Shown here piece by piece: positions 55,539 through 62,845 of a DNA stretch of 64,000 bases. A program made the translations under genes and the position numbers. The notes below the pieces were generated by a model. The model searched no databases, had not been told where the DNA came from, and was given only the letters and a program-made list of their open reading frames with translations. The stretch is taken from contig PHCS01000003.1 of assembly GCA_002840845.1 (NCBI GenBank), forward strand, positions 1 to 64,000, read 5' to 3'. Source of the DNA: Betaproteobacteria bacterium HGW-Betaproteobacteria-14 (GTDB lineage Bacteria; Pseudomonadota; Gammaproteobacteria; Burkholderiales; Rhodocyclaceae). Each line of letters begins with the position of its first letter. Positions within the stretch are counted from its first letter, which is position 1.

Positions 55539-56066
55539 TCAGGCCGCCATCAGGGCGCCGTTGAGCGTCACCTTGCCCGAGACCTCGATGGGCCGCACCA
55601 GCGTGTCGAGTACAGGACAATGGCTTTCCACCGCCTCGATCAGCTTGCGCAGTTCCGCTTCGGGCGCGGGGCTTTTTATGAGAGTTTCATAGGTGATCTT
55701 CTGATAGCCTGGCGGGATGGCGGGGTCCATGCCGAACAGACCCTTGAGGTCGAGCGATCCTTTCAGGCTGACCTTCACCTCGTCCAACTGGATGCCCATC
55801 ATCGCGGCCATGGCGGCGTACATGATCTCCTGGCAGGTGCCGAGCGAGACGAGCAGCAGCTCGACCGGGTTCGCGCCCTTGTCGCCACCGCCGAGTTCCG
55901 GCGGTTCGTCGACGACGAACTGCGGAAAATTGCGCACGTTGCCGCTGCAACGCACGCCCTCGACCAGCGCCGTCTGTGCTTCGAAAACCACGCGCGACAT
56001 GACTGGATTGTCCTGAATGCCCTTCACGGTCTTGCTGAGTGCTTCCTTCAAGGCTGCTTGCGACAT
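55539..56066 (-). CDS. OsmC/Ohr-family protein
   Basis: 175 residues. Two candidate peroxidatic/resolving cysteines: GTCQEIMYAAMAAMMG (mid) and ESHCPVLDT (late), the OsmC/Ohr layout. Likely reduces organic hydroperoxides or handles other reactive species. 68 bp upstream of the lipoyl-LPD gene on the same strand; Ohr/OsmC enzymes often use dihydrolipoamide, so the lipoyl-LPD could be its reductant (inference from neighbourhood and family). Confidence 0.85.
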   Translation of the reverse strand: MSQAALKEALSKTVKGIQDNPVMSRVVFEAQTALVEGVRCSGNVRNFPQFVVDEPPELGGGDKGANPVELLLVSLGTCQEIMYAAMAAMMGIQLDEVKVSLKGSLDLKGLFGMDPAIPPGYQKITYETLIKSPAPEAELRKLIEAVESHCPVLDTLVRPIEVSGKVTLNGALMAA

Positions 56067-56172
56067 GATGTGTCTCCTCCATATGGATCTCGTTGTGGAA
56101 TGGTCGGGCGCATGCCGTCCTTTGCCCGCAACTGAATGTGGGACAAAACCGTGCGCAAATGAATTGGGGCGT

Positions 56173-56215
56173 TTCCCGAAGCGGCTCGGGAAGTACCCCT
56201 TTCGTCTTAGGGGTA
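56173..56215. promoter_or_regulatory. Two inverted repeats upstream of osmC
   Basis: TTCCCGA-N6-TCGGGAA (56173-56192) is directly followed by TACCCCT-N8-AGGGGTA (56194-56215). Both are perfect. The second is built from two heptamers that fit the TACYYMT pattern of NarL-type sites but with 8 rather than 2 bases between. Lies 107-150 bp upstream of the osmC start and downstream of ctaB; could be operator or ctaB 3' structure. Confidence 0.4.
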
Positions 56216-56264
56216 ATCCCTCTTGGGGCAGCGTGGCGGCTGGGCGCCACCACGCTTGCGCAGA

Positions 56265-57161
56265 TCAATAGGGCAGGTAGTGATCGACCAGCAGCGCCGC
56301 GAAAAGCAGGGACAGATAGAGGATTGAATAGCGGAAGGCCTGCTGCGCCAGCGGGTCGCTGTAGCGGCGCCAGATGCGCCAGGCATGCCTGATGAACAGC
56401 GCATTCAGCGGCACCGCCGCCGCCAGATAGAACCATCCGCTCATGCCGATGAAGAAGGGCGTGAGCGTCACGACCGCCAGGCCCAGCGAATACGCGAAGA
56501 TGCTGCGCTGCGTGTACTCGCGCCCATGCACCACCGGCAGCATCGGCAGGTTGACGTCGGCGTACTCCTTGGCGCGGTAGAGCGCCAGGAACCAGAAGTG
56601 CGGCGGCGTCCACACGAAGATGATGAGGAACAGCAGCCAGGCCTGTTCCGGCGTCTGCCCGGTGACCGCCGCCCAGCCCAGCACCGGCGGCATGGCGCCT
56701 GAGGCGCCGCCGATCACGATGTTCTGCGGCGTGAGCGGCTTGAGGATCACCGTGTAGATGACGGCATAGCCGATGAAGGTCGCCAGCGTCAGCCACATGG
56801 TCAGCGAATTCACGTAGGCATGGAGCAGCGACAACCCCAGGCCGCCCAGTGCCCCCGAGATGACGAAGGTTTCGAGGGTGTTCACCTCCCCGCGCGGCAG
56901 CGGCCGGCCGCGGGTGCGCGCCATGATGGCGTCGATCTGCCGTTCGATCAGGCAGTTCACCGCGGCGGCGGCGCCCGCCACCAGCGCGATGCCGAGCGTG
57001 GCTGCGACGAGTATCGTCGGCGGCACCATGCCGGGTGTCGCCAGGAACATGCCGATCACCGCGCAGAAGACGATCAGCGACACCACGCGCGGCTTGGTCA
57101 GGCGGAGATAGCCTTTCAGCCTGCCGGTCATGCCGGGCCGAGTGAGCACGGTCTCAGCCAT
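56265..57161 (-). CDS. ctaB: Protoheme IX farnesyltransferase (haem O synthase)
   Basis: 298 residues from the second ATG (57161), which has GGAG six bases upstream. UbiA-fold membrane enzyme with Asp-rich loops [20 protein letters not shown] and the second loop [16 protein letters not shown]. Adds the farnesyl group to haem B for haem O/A-containing oxidases. Divergent from the CuA/haem-copper genes; its presence next to a haem-copper enzyme is usual, but NO reductases normally use haem b, which makes the pairing worth noting. Confidence 0.93.
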   Translation of the reverse strand: MAETVLTRPGMTGRLKGYLRLTKPRVVSLIVFCAVIGMFLATPGMVPPTILVAATLGIALVAGAAAAVNCLIERQIDAIMARTRGRPLPRGEVNTLETFVISGALGGLGLSLLHAYVNSLTMWLTLATFIGYAVIYTVILKPLTPQNIVIGGASGAMPPVLGWAAVTGQTPEQAWLLFLIIFVWTPPHFWFLALYRAKEYADVNLPMLPVVHGREYTQRSIFAYSLGLAVVTLTPFFIGMSGWFYLAAAVPLNALFIRHAWRIWRRYSDPLAQQAFRYSILYLSLLFAALLVDHYLPY

Positions 57162-57354
57162 AAGGATCTCCTTCATGCGCTGGTTATCGAGCTTGTCAGT
57201 CTAGTACGCCCGGTCCGGCGATCAATCAGGGACATCCTTCGCCCCTCTAAGTAAACATCCTAATTGCCCCTCACGGTGGCGGGGCCTATCGTTCGTCCAC
57301 TACAAGAGCGGCGGGCAATCCGGCCGTACCTACAAATTGGAAGAGGAGGAGGCA

Positions 57355-57921
57355 ATGGCCATGTTGGACTATGTGTATACCGGCTGGGGCGCGTTCTGGG
57401 TGACCATGTTCATGTTCGTCCCCTTTGCCCTGATGGCATACTGGGTCATCCGCAGGAAAAGCCTGGTCGATACAGGACCCACCCAGTTGCAGCCTAGCGA
57501 GTTTGCGCCCATAGAGGGCGTCTGGATGACGTTTGCGTTCATCTTCTTCGTGGTTGCCAACCTGGCCAGCCTGAAATATATCCCGTGGGCAGCCGCCTCC
57601 GGCACGACCAACGGCGAGCCCGAGATCCAAGTCGACTTCACGGCGAAGTCCTGGGCCTACGACATCTCCAACCGCCAGATCGAGGCCGGCAAGCCGGTAC
57701 GCTTCTCCGGCCGGTCGAGCGACACCCAGCACGGCTTTGCCGTCTATCACCCGGACGGCAGGGTGCTGTTCACCATGCTGATGATGCCGGGCACCACCAA
57801 GCCCACGTCGGTCGTCTATACCTTCAAGGACCCGGGCAAGTATGCGGTGCGCTGCCTCGAGTACTGCGGCGTCGCCCACCACAGGATGCAGGACGAACTG
57901 ACCGTCGTCAAAGCCAACTGA
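57355..57921 (+). CDS. CuA-containing subunit II of a haem-copper enzyme (NorS-like candidate)
   Basis: 188 residues from ATG 57355 (SD GGAGGAGG); the TTG in the track is rejected. Two hydrophobic segments (about 11-33, 57-80) then a cupredoxin domain with a complete CuA site: His126 (DTQHGF), Cys167, Glu169, Cys171, His175 and Met178 in CLEYCGVAHHRM. It takes electrons from a soluble donor such as cytochrome c or cupredoxin and passes them to subunit I, 36 bp downstream. Short like ba3 oxidase subunit II and like NorS of ammonia oxidisers. No cytochrome c domain. Confidence 0.9.
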   Translation: MAMLDYVYTGWGAFWVTMFMFVPFALMAYWVIRRKSLVDTGPTQLQPSEFAPIEGVWMTFAFIFFVVANLASLKYIPWAAASGTTNGEPEIQVDFTAKSWAYDISNRQIEAGKPVRFSGRSSDTQHGFAVYHPDGRVLFTMLMMPGTTKPTSVVYTFKDPGKYAVRCLEYCGVAHHRMQDELTVVKAN

Positions 57922-57957
57922 GGCAACTGAGCGCACCCAAGCGGAGGAGAACCTGAA

Positions 57958-59487
57958 ATGAGCATAGCCACCACCATCGTCAAGAGCACGCCGGTCTTCG
58001 GCAAGATGTTCGCGGTCGACAAGAGCACCGGCCTGGAGGAGATCAACGCCTGGCCGGCGCTGATGATCATGAGTTCCTTCGTCTGGCTCGTCGTGGCCGG
58101 CCTGCTGGGCCTGGTCATGCCGGCGACGCAGATCTTCGATCTCAGCTCGGACCACTTCTACACCACGCTGACGCTGCACGGCGCGGCGCTGACATTCCCC
58201 TTCTCGTTCCAGCTCATGATGGGCGTCGGCCTGCACCGCTCCGGCGGCTGCGTCGGCAAGGCCATCACCGGCTGGCTGCCGGCGCTGGCCTGGCTGTCGA
58301 TGAACCTGGGCGCCGCCATCCTCACCGTCGCCGTCCTCATGGGCCTCAAGGTCAGCGTGGTGGTGATGTTCCCGCTGCCCCTGGTCGGCGCGCAGATGGG
58401 CGTCTGGAGCATGGAATCGGTGATCGTCGGCTTCACCGGCATCTACCTGGTGCTGGCCTGCATGATCCTCTGGTACCCGCTGCTGGTGCTCAAGATGATG
58501 TTCTTCGGCAAGAAGCGCGCGGAACTCATCCTTTCCGAGCGCTCGCTCAACGAGCCGGGCATGCTGGGCATGCTGCTCGCCGCCGCGACGCTGCTGCTGA
58601 CGGGCCTGCCGCTGGTGGTGGTCGGCACGACGCTGGTGCTGGCGCTCTACAAGGTCATCCCGATGTCGCTCGCCGCCTGGGCGGCCGATCCGGTGGTGTT
58701 CCAATACACGTTCTATCTCTTCGCCCACAACCTGATGGAGGCGATGGCCCTGATGGTGGCGAGCGCGATGTATGCCACGCTGCCGCTCTACCTGGCCGAC
58801 GGCTCGCGCAAGCTCTACAGCGAGAAGCTGGCCAACCTGGCATTGTGGGTCCTGCTGGTAACGTCGGTCACCTCGGGCCTGCATCATTTCATCACCTTCT
58901 ACCCGAACCAGCCGGCGGCACTGTCCTACTGGGGCAACATCATGAGCTGGGGTACCGGCATGGGCGCGGCGATCAGCATCTTCACCATCCTGGCCACCAT
59001 CTGGCAGCACGGCCTGAAGGCCGAGCCCGGCATCATCGCCGTGCTGGTCGGCTGGGCGCTCTACATCCTCGACGGCGCCAGCGCCATCGTCACCTCCAAC
59101 ATCGCCTGGACCTACCAGCTGCATGGCACCATGTGGCAGAGCGGCCACTTCATGACCGTCGTCCTTTCCATGTCCATGATGTGGATGGGCGTGCTGTATC
59201 ACCACTATCCGGTGCTGACGGGCCGCAAGCTCGACCCGGCGCTGGGCTACCTGTATGTGAAGATGATTTCCGTCGGCAGCCTGGGCGCGGCCATCGTCAT
59301 GCTGGCGGGCGGCGCGGCCGGCATGCCGCGGCGCTTCGCCGACTGGCACCCGGAAGGCTGGATGCTCTACGGCAACCTGATCCTGGCCTTCGGCCTGATC
59401 CTCGGCGCCTCGTTTGCCGTATATTTCTACAATCTGATGAAGTCGCGCGAGATCTCCGCGCCCATGGGCGAACTGGCGAGAGCCTGA
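57958..59487 (+). CDS. Haem-copper superfamily subunit I with NO-reductase-type active site (NorY/sNOR-like candidate)
   Basis: 509 residues, about 12 membrane helices. Low-spin haem ligand His74 (LTLHG). Metal-B site: His257 in FAHNLMEA, then Glu261 at the place of the cross-linked Tyr of oxidases; His309-His310 (SGLHH) 52 residues later. His-x3-Glu plus this spacing is the cNOR pattern (His207/Glu211/His258/His259 in P. aeruginosa NorB). Proximal haem ligand His397 (QSGHFMT), with Met399 where H-x-H is usual. Expected reaction: 2 NO to N2O, with CuA subunit II as entry. Automatic annotation would say cytochrome c oxidase subunit I. Which NOR class (sNOR, eNOR, CuANOR) needs a tree. Confidence 0.8.
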   Translation: MSIATTIVKSTPVFGKMFAVDKSTGLEEINAWPALMIMSSFVWLVVAGLLGLVMPATQIFDLSSDHFYTTLTLHGAALTFPFSFQLMMGVGLHRSGGCVGKAITGWLPALAWLSMNLGAAILTVAVLMGLKVSVVVMFPLPLVGAQMGVWSMESVIVGFTGIYLVLACMILWYPLLVLKMMFFGKKRAELILSERSLNEPGMLGMLLAAATLLLTGLPLVVVGTTLVLALYKVIPMSLAAWAADPVVFQYTFYLFAHNLMEAMALMVASAMYATLPLYLADGSRKLYSEKLANLALWVLLVTSVTSGLHHFITFYPNQPAALSYWGNIMSWGTGMGAAISIFTILATIWQHGLKAEPGIIAVLVGWALYILDGASAIVTSNIAWTYQLHGTMWQSGHFMTVVLSMSMMWMGVLYHHYPVLTGRKLDPALGYLYVKMISVGSLGAAIVMLAGGAAGMPRRFADWHPEGWMLYGNLILAFGLILGASFAVYFYNLMKSREISAPMGELARA

Positions 59488-59506
59488 GCCCGCCCGGTCC
59501 ACACCC

Positions 59507-59567
59507 CCTCTCCCCGCAAGGGGGGAGGCCAAGACCAAACCCCCTCTCCCCGCTCGCGGGGAGAGGG
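59507..59567. repeat. CCCTCTCCC-type palindrome, second copy
   Basis: A partial arm (CCCCCTCTCCCCGCAAGGGG) at 59505-59526 is followed by a perfect 12-bp stem CCCTCTCCCCGC/GCGGGGAGAGGG (59542-59567). Same family as 25275-25367. Lies between subunit I and the copper ATPase and may end or trim the nor-like transcript. Confidence 0.75.
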
Positions 59568-59590
59568 CTGGGGTGAGGGGAAAAGTTCCG

Positions 59591-61957
59591 ATGCCCTGCA
59601 CGCTCTGCGGCCTGCCCCTGCCGAAACCGCCGGTTTCCGACGCCGGCCACGACTTCTGCTGCATCGGCTGCCGCGAGGTGTATCGCGCTTTCGGCGAGGA
59701 CGCCCTCGCCCAGGCAAAAGTCAGTCCCCGTGACACGGCGCCGCCGCCCGGAAGCCGCGAGTCCTTCCTCTGGATCGACGGCATGCACTGCGCCTCCTGC
59801 GAATTCCTCATCGGCAAGCTCGCCCTGAAGCACCCCGGCGTGCTCGACGTCGCCTCCAGCTACGCCACCGCCACCGCCCGCATCGTCTACGACCCGGCGC
59901 AGGTGCAGGAGGCCGAGCTGCCGGCGCTGCTCAGCCGCCACGGCTATCGCGCCCGGCTGCGCGGCGAGCCGGCGCCGGAACACGAAGAGGGGCTTGACCT
60001 GCTGCGCCTGGTGTCCGGCGTCACCGCCGCCTCGCTGGTGATGATGCTGACCTTCATCTTCATCTACCCGATCCATGGCGGCTGGCTGACGGTGGAGGAC
60101 TATGGCGCGATGCGTCGGCTCGCCTTCGAGGCCGTGCCGATCTTCCTGTTCTTCCTGACGACGATCCTGGTGTTCTTCGTCGGCTGGCCGATCCTGCGCG
60201 GAGCCTGGATCGGAATGCGCGCCCGCCTGCCCAACATGGACCTGCTGCTCGCCCTGGCCATTCTCGCGGCCTACGGCTACAGCATCATCCAGTTCTTCAA
60301 CCGCTCCATCGACCTCTATTTCGAGGTGGCCGGCACGCTGGTCATGATCATCACCATCGGCCGCTACCTCGAACACGGCGCGCGCGCGCGCGCCACCGAA
60401 TCGCTCAAATCCATCCTGCAGGCCTGGGCGCCGCAGGCCTGCGTGCTGCGTGGCGGCCAGTATCTCGACTGTCCGCTCGACGAGGTGCGGCCACACGACC
60501 GCGTCTTCGTGCGCCAGGGCGAGGCCATCCCCGTCGACGGCAGCATCGTCGCCGGCCGCGGCGCGGTGGACGAGTCGCTCATGACCGGCGAACCCTTCCC
60601 GGTGTCGCGCGGCGAGGGGGAAAAGGTGCTCGGCGGCAGCCGCCTGCTCGAGGGCAACCTGGAGATCGACACCGGCCCGCAGGTGGAAAGCCGCATGGCC
60701 AACCTCGCCCGCATCCTCTGGAACACGCAGAGCGCGAGCACTGGGCTGCAGGCCCGTGTCGACCGCCTCTCGCGCCGTTTCGTGCCCGGCGTGCTGGCGC
60801 TGGCGGCGCTGGTCGGCATCGGTTTCCTCGCCGCCGGCGCGGGGGCGGAGAAGGCATTGCTGGCCGCGCTCGCCACGCTCATCGTCTCCTGCCCGTGCAC
60901 CTTCGGCCTGGCCATTCCGCTCACCACCGCGGCGGCGATCGGCGCGGCGCTGCGCCGTGGCATCGTCGTCACCGGCCCCGACCTCTTCGAGAAGTCGCCG
61001 CGCGTCGACGTCGTCGCCCTCGACAAGACCGGCACGCTTTCCAGCGGCGAGATGGCGGTGGTCGAAGTGATCGGCTCGGCCGAGGTCGCGGCCCGCGCCG
61101 CCGCCGTCGAGCGGCACTCGCCGCACCCCGTGGCGCGCGCCATCGCCCAGCTCGACGCCGGCCGCAGCGCCAGCGAGGTCGAACTCCACCCGGGGCGCGG
61201 CGCCGTCGCCACGGTCGGCGGCAAGCGCATCGCCGTCGGCAGCCGCGCACTGTTCGCCACGCTCGGCTGGACGGTCCCCGCGCCGCTCGCCGCCCGCGCC
61301 GAGCAGAGCCGCCACGGCGAAGCCGTCGTCTCCTACGTCGGCTGGGACGGCGTCGCCGAAGGCGTCATCCTCACGCGCGACCGCTCGCGCCCGGCCTGGG
61401 ACCGCGTCGTCGAGTCGCTGCGCCGCCACTGCCGCGTCGTGCTGCTCACCGGCGCCGAGCATCCCAACGGCTACCGCCAGCACGTCGACGAAGTGCATGC
61501 CGGCGTGCCGCCCGAAGCCAAGGCCGCCGTCATCCGCCGGCTCAAGGCGCAGGGCCGCGTCGCCATGATCGGCGACGGCAGCAACGACGCGCCGGCGCTG
61601 GCCGAGGCCGACCTCGGCATCGCCTTCGGCGCGCCCACCGCGCTGGCGGCCGAGGCCGCCGACATCGTCATCCCCGGCAAGCGCCTCGAGCGCGTGCTCG
61701 AAGCCTTCCTCCTCATCGGTGTCACGCGCCGGCGCATCCGCCAGAACCTCGGCTGGGCGCTCGCCTACAACGCCATCGCCATCCCGCTGGCGGCCACCGG
61801 CATGCTCAGCCCGCTCGTCGCCGCCGCGGCGATGTCGGCGAGCAGCATCCTGGTGGTGGCGAACGCCGCGCGGCCGATCCTCGGCAAGGACCCGTTTGAG
61901 GGCGAGGGCGACGAACGCCCGGCCCCCGTCCCCGGCGCGCATTCCTCGGCGCGCTAG
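59591..61957 (+). CDS. Cu+-translocating P1B-ATPase, CcoI/FixI (CopA2)-like
   Basis: 788 residues from ATG 59591; the GTG start in the track lies in the repeat. N-terminal cysteine-rich metal site (CTLC, CCIGC at 3-27) and an HMA domain GMHCASC (64-70), the layout of CcoI/FixI ATPases. Membrane metal site SCPCTFGLAIP, TGEP, phosphorylation motif DKTGTL and hinge GDGSNDAPAL. Such pumps export copper to the periplasm for assembly of copper oxidases. Its position after the CuA genes suggests it loads CuA or the active site. Confidence 0.9.
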   Translation: MPCTLCGLPLPKPPVSDAGHDFCCIGCREVYRAFGEDALAQAKVSPRDTAPPPGSRESFLWIDGMHCASCEFLIGKLALKHPGVLDVASSYATATARIVYDPAQVQEAELPALLSRHGYRARLRGEPAPEHEEGLDLLRLVSGVTAASLVMMLTFIFIYPIHGGWLTVEDYGAMRRLAFEAVPIFLFFLTTILVFFVGWPILRGAWIGMRARLPNMDLLLALAILAAYGYSIIQFFNRSIDLYFEVAGTLVMIITIGRYLEHGARARATESLKSILQAWAPQACVLRGGQYLDCPLDEVRPHDRVFVRQGEAIPVDGSIVAGRGAVDESLMTGEPFPVSRGEGEKVLGGSRLLEGNLEIDTGPQVESRMANLARILWNTQSASTGLQARVDRLSRRFVPGVLALAALVGIGFLAAGAGAEKALLAALATLIVSCPCTFGLAIPLTTAAAIGAALRRGIVVTGPDLFEKSPRVDVVALDKTGTLSSGEMAVVEVIGSAEVAARAAAVERHSPHPVARAIAQLDAGRSASEVELHPGRGAVATVGGKRIAVGSRALFATLGWTVPAPLAARAEQSRHGEAVVSYVGWDGVAEGVILTRDRSRPAWDRVVESLRRHCRVVLLTGAEHPNGYRQHVDEVHAGVPPEAKAAVIRRLKAQGRVAMIGDGSNDAPALAEADLGIAFGAPTALAAEAADIVIPGKRLERVLEAFLLIGVTRRRIRQNLGWALAYNAIAIPLAATGMLSPLVAAAAMSASSILVVANAARPILGKDPFEGEGDERPAPVPGAHSSAR

Positions 61958-62284
61958 GCCGGCACTGCGGTTTCTAGAACGCCCAGGCAGCGCTCGACGC
62001 GTGCCTGCCCGCAGGCTTGCGGAACGGGAAAGTCAGTCTCTGCAATACGGCGCTGCGGCTTGGCGGGGGCCGGTGATCGGCCTCAACCGTCATTCCCGCG
62101 AAAGCGGGAATCCAGAAGCTACGCAGACCCCGCCGTCGCAACGGGCCAGGGAAAGTCAGTCGCTGGGATACGGTGATTGAGTACTATCGCCCTTAGGTAG
62201 GTGATGCTCCGCCAACCAAACTTCCGCTCTTCGGCCGAAGCGGACGTCGCTGATCGTAAAAATTGATCAGGCCAGGATGGCCGC
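61958..62284. other. Gene-free stretch with dispersed and direct repeats
   Basis: No credible gene. Contents: a 25-bp imperfect direct repeat starting GGGAAAGTCAGTC at 62026-62050 and 62149-62173 (22 of 25 identical); the 29-bp ATTCCCGC-type repeat (62087-62115) identical to that before recG; a 12-bp palindrome CTTCGGCCGAAG (62229-62240) within a 17-bp sequence repeated inverted at 63045-63061. Confidence 0.7.
62232..62248. repeat. 17-bp inverted repeat, left copy
   Basis: CGGCCGAAGCGGACGTC. Its exact reverse complement is at 63045-63061, 796 bp away, on the far side of the gene cassette. A related AAGCGGACGT is at 63010-63019. Confidence 0.8.
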
Positions 62285-62362
62285 TTTCAACGTTTGAGCT
62301 CACCTGCGGGCGACAGACGGCGCAGCCGGCTGGCGAACGTCAGGTGGCGCGAAGGGTTAGGC
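62285..62362 (-). mobile_element. Integron attC recombination site
   Basis: Read on the minus strand: GCCTAAC (R'' core), CCTTCG, a CACCTG...CAGGTG stem around a variable centre, GCTCAAACGTTG (L'/R' core). The GCCTAACCCTTCG and GAGCTCAAACGTT blocks are hallmarks of proteobacterial attC sites. 78 bp long, it begins 16 bases after the stop codon of the SnoaL-like gene, as expected for a cassette. The R' is GTTGAAA, one base off the GTTRRRY rule. Confidence 0.8.
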
Positions 62363-62845
62363 GTCTGCATTTGCGGCTCATACAAGATAGCCGCGAGCCC
62401 CGTACGGAAAGCCGGCGAGCTCTGTGTTGGCCTTGTCGCTATAGCCGAAGTACGCCCGAACCTCGGTAATCCTATGGTCGCGCATCAGGTACCACTCACT
62501 ACCCCTCATCATCACGCGTAAGTCTGTTCCCTCGGGCGTCCAAAGGCAGCTCCACTCACTAACGACTTCGTTGCCCTGGGCAATGATGTGGTCGATCTTC
62601 CAGATGGGATTGAGGTGGACTTTGAATTTGCGCCAGTACTTGGCTAGGTGCTGAGCGCCTCGGATCGGCTTGAATTGCTCGGGTAGGAAGAAGTGAACAA
62701 CTTCAGGATCGAGCGTACTTAGAAGATCATCAAGGTCGCCGCTGTTGCACCCGTCGAAGTACTTCAGGACGATAGAGGTGTTTTGTGCTTCGATCGATGA
62801 CATAGCGCTTCCTTTGAGTAGCGGCGAGGGGCTAGGGAAGACTAA
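62291..62845 (-). mobile_element. Integron gene cassette (SnoaL-like gene plus attC)
   Basis: Predicted cassette borders: on the minus strand the left-hand cut G/TTAGTC at 62846/62845 and the right-hand cut G/TTGAAA at 62291/62290. This gives a 555-bp cassette with the gene start about 42 bases from the upstream border and attC right after the gene. No integrase or second attC was found in the window, so this may be a lone (secondary-site) insertion or the edge of an array beyond the window. Confidence 0.65.
62378..62803 (-). CDS. SnoaL-like NTF2-fold protein carried on a gene cassette
   Basis: 141 residues. NTF2/SnoaL-like small polyketide cyclase fold: MSSIEAQNTSIVLKYFDGC start, FLPEQFKPIRGAQHLAKYWR and the C-terminal ITEVRAYFGYSD are typical of nuclear transport factor 2-like single-domain proteins. 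SD AAGGA upstream. AT-richer than its surroundings, in keeping with acquisition. Substrate unknown; NTF2-fold proteins are common cassette cargo. Confidence 0.8.
   Translation of the reverse strand: MSSIEAQNTSIVLKYFDGCNSGDLDDLLSTLDPEVVHFFLPEQFKPIRGAQHLAKYWRKFKVHLNPIWKIDHIIAQGNEVVSEWSCLWTPEGTDLRVMMRGSEWYLMRDHRITEVRAYFGYSDKANTELAGFPYGARGYLV

Noticed and set aside
57177-57354. FNR/DNR or NsrR site upstream of the NOR-like genes
   Set aside because: No TTGAT-N4-ATCAA and no full NsrR palindrome could be found; AAACATCCTAATT is at most a weak half-site.
57355-59487. Plain aa3/ba3 cytochrome c oxidase
   Set aside because: The active-site Tyr after the first metal-B histidine is missing and Glu is in its place; no subunit III or IV genes follow.
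57286-59817. 843-residue ORF on the minus strand
   Set aside because: Mirror frame of the GC-rich CuA/haem-copper genes; Arg/His/Gln-rich composition and no conserved domain.
59297-61942. 881-residue ORF on the minus strand
   Set aside because: Mirror frame of the copper ATPase; same reasons.
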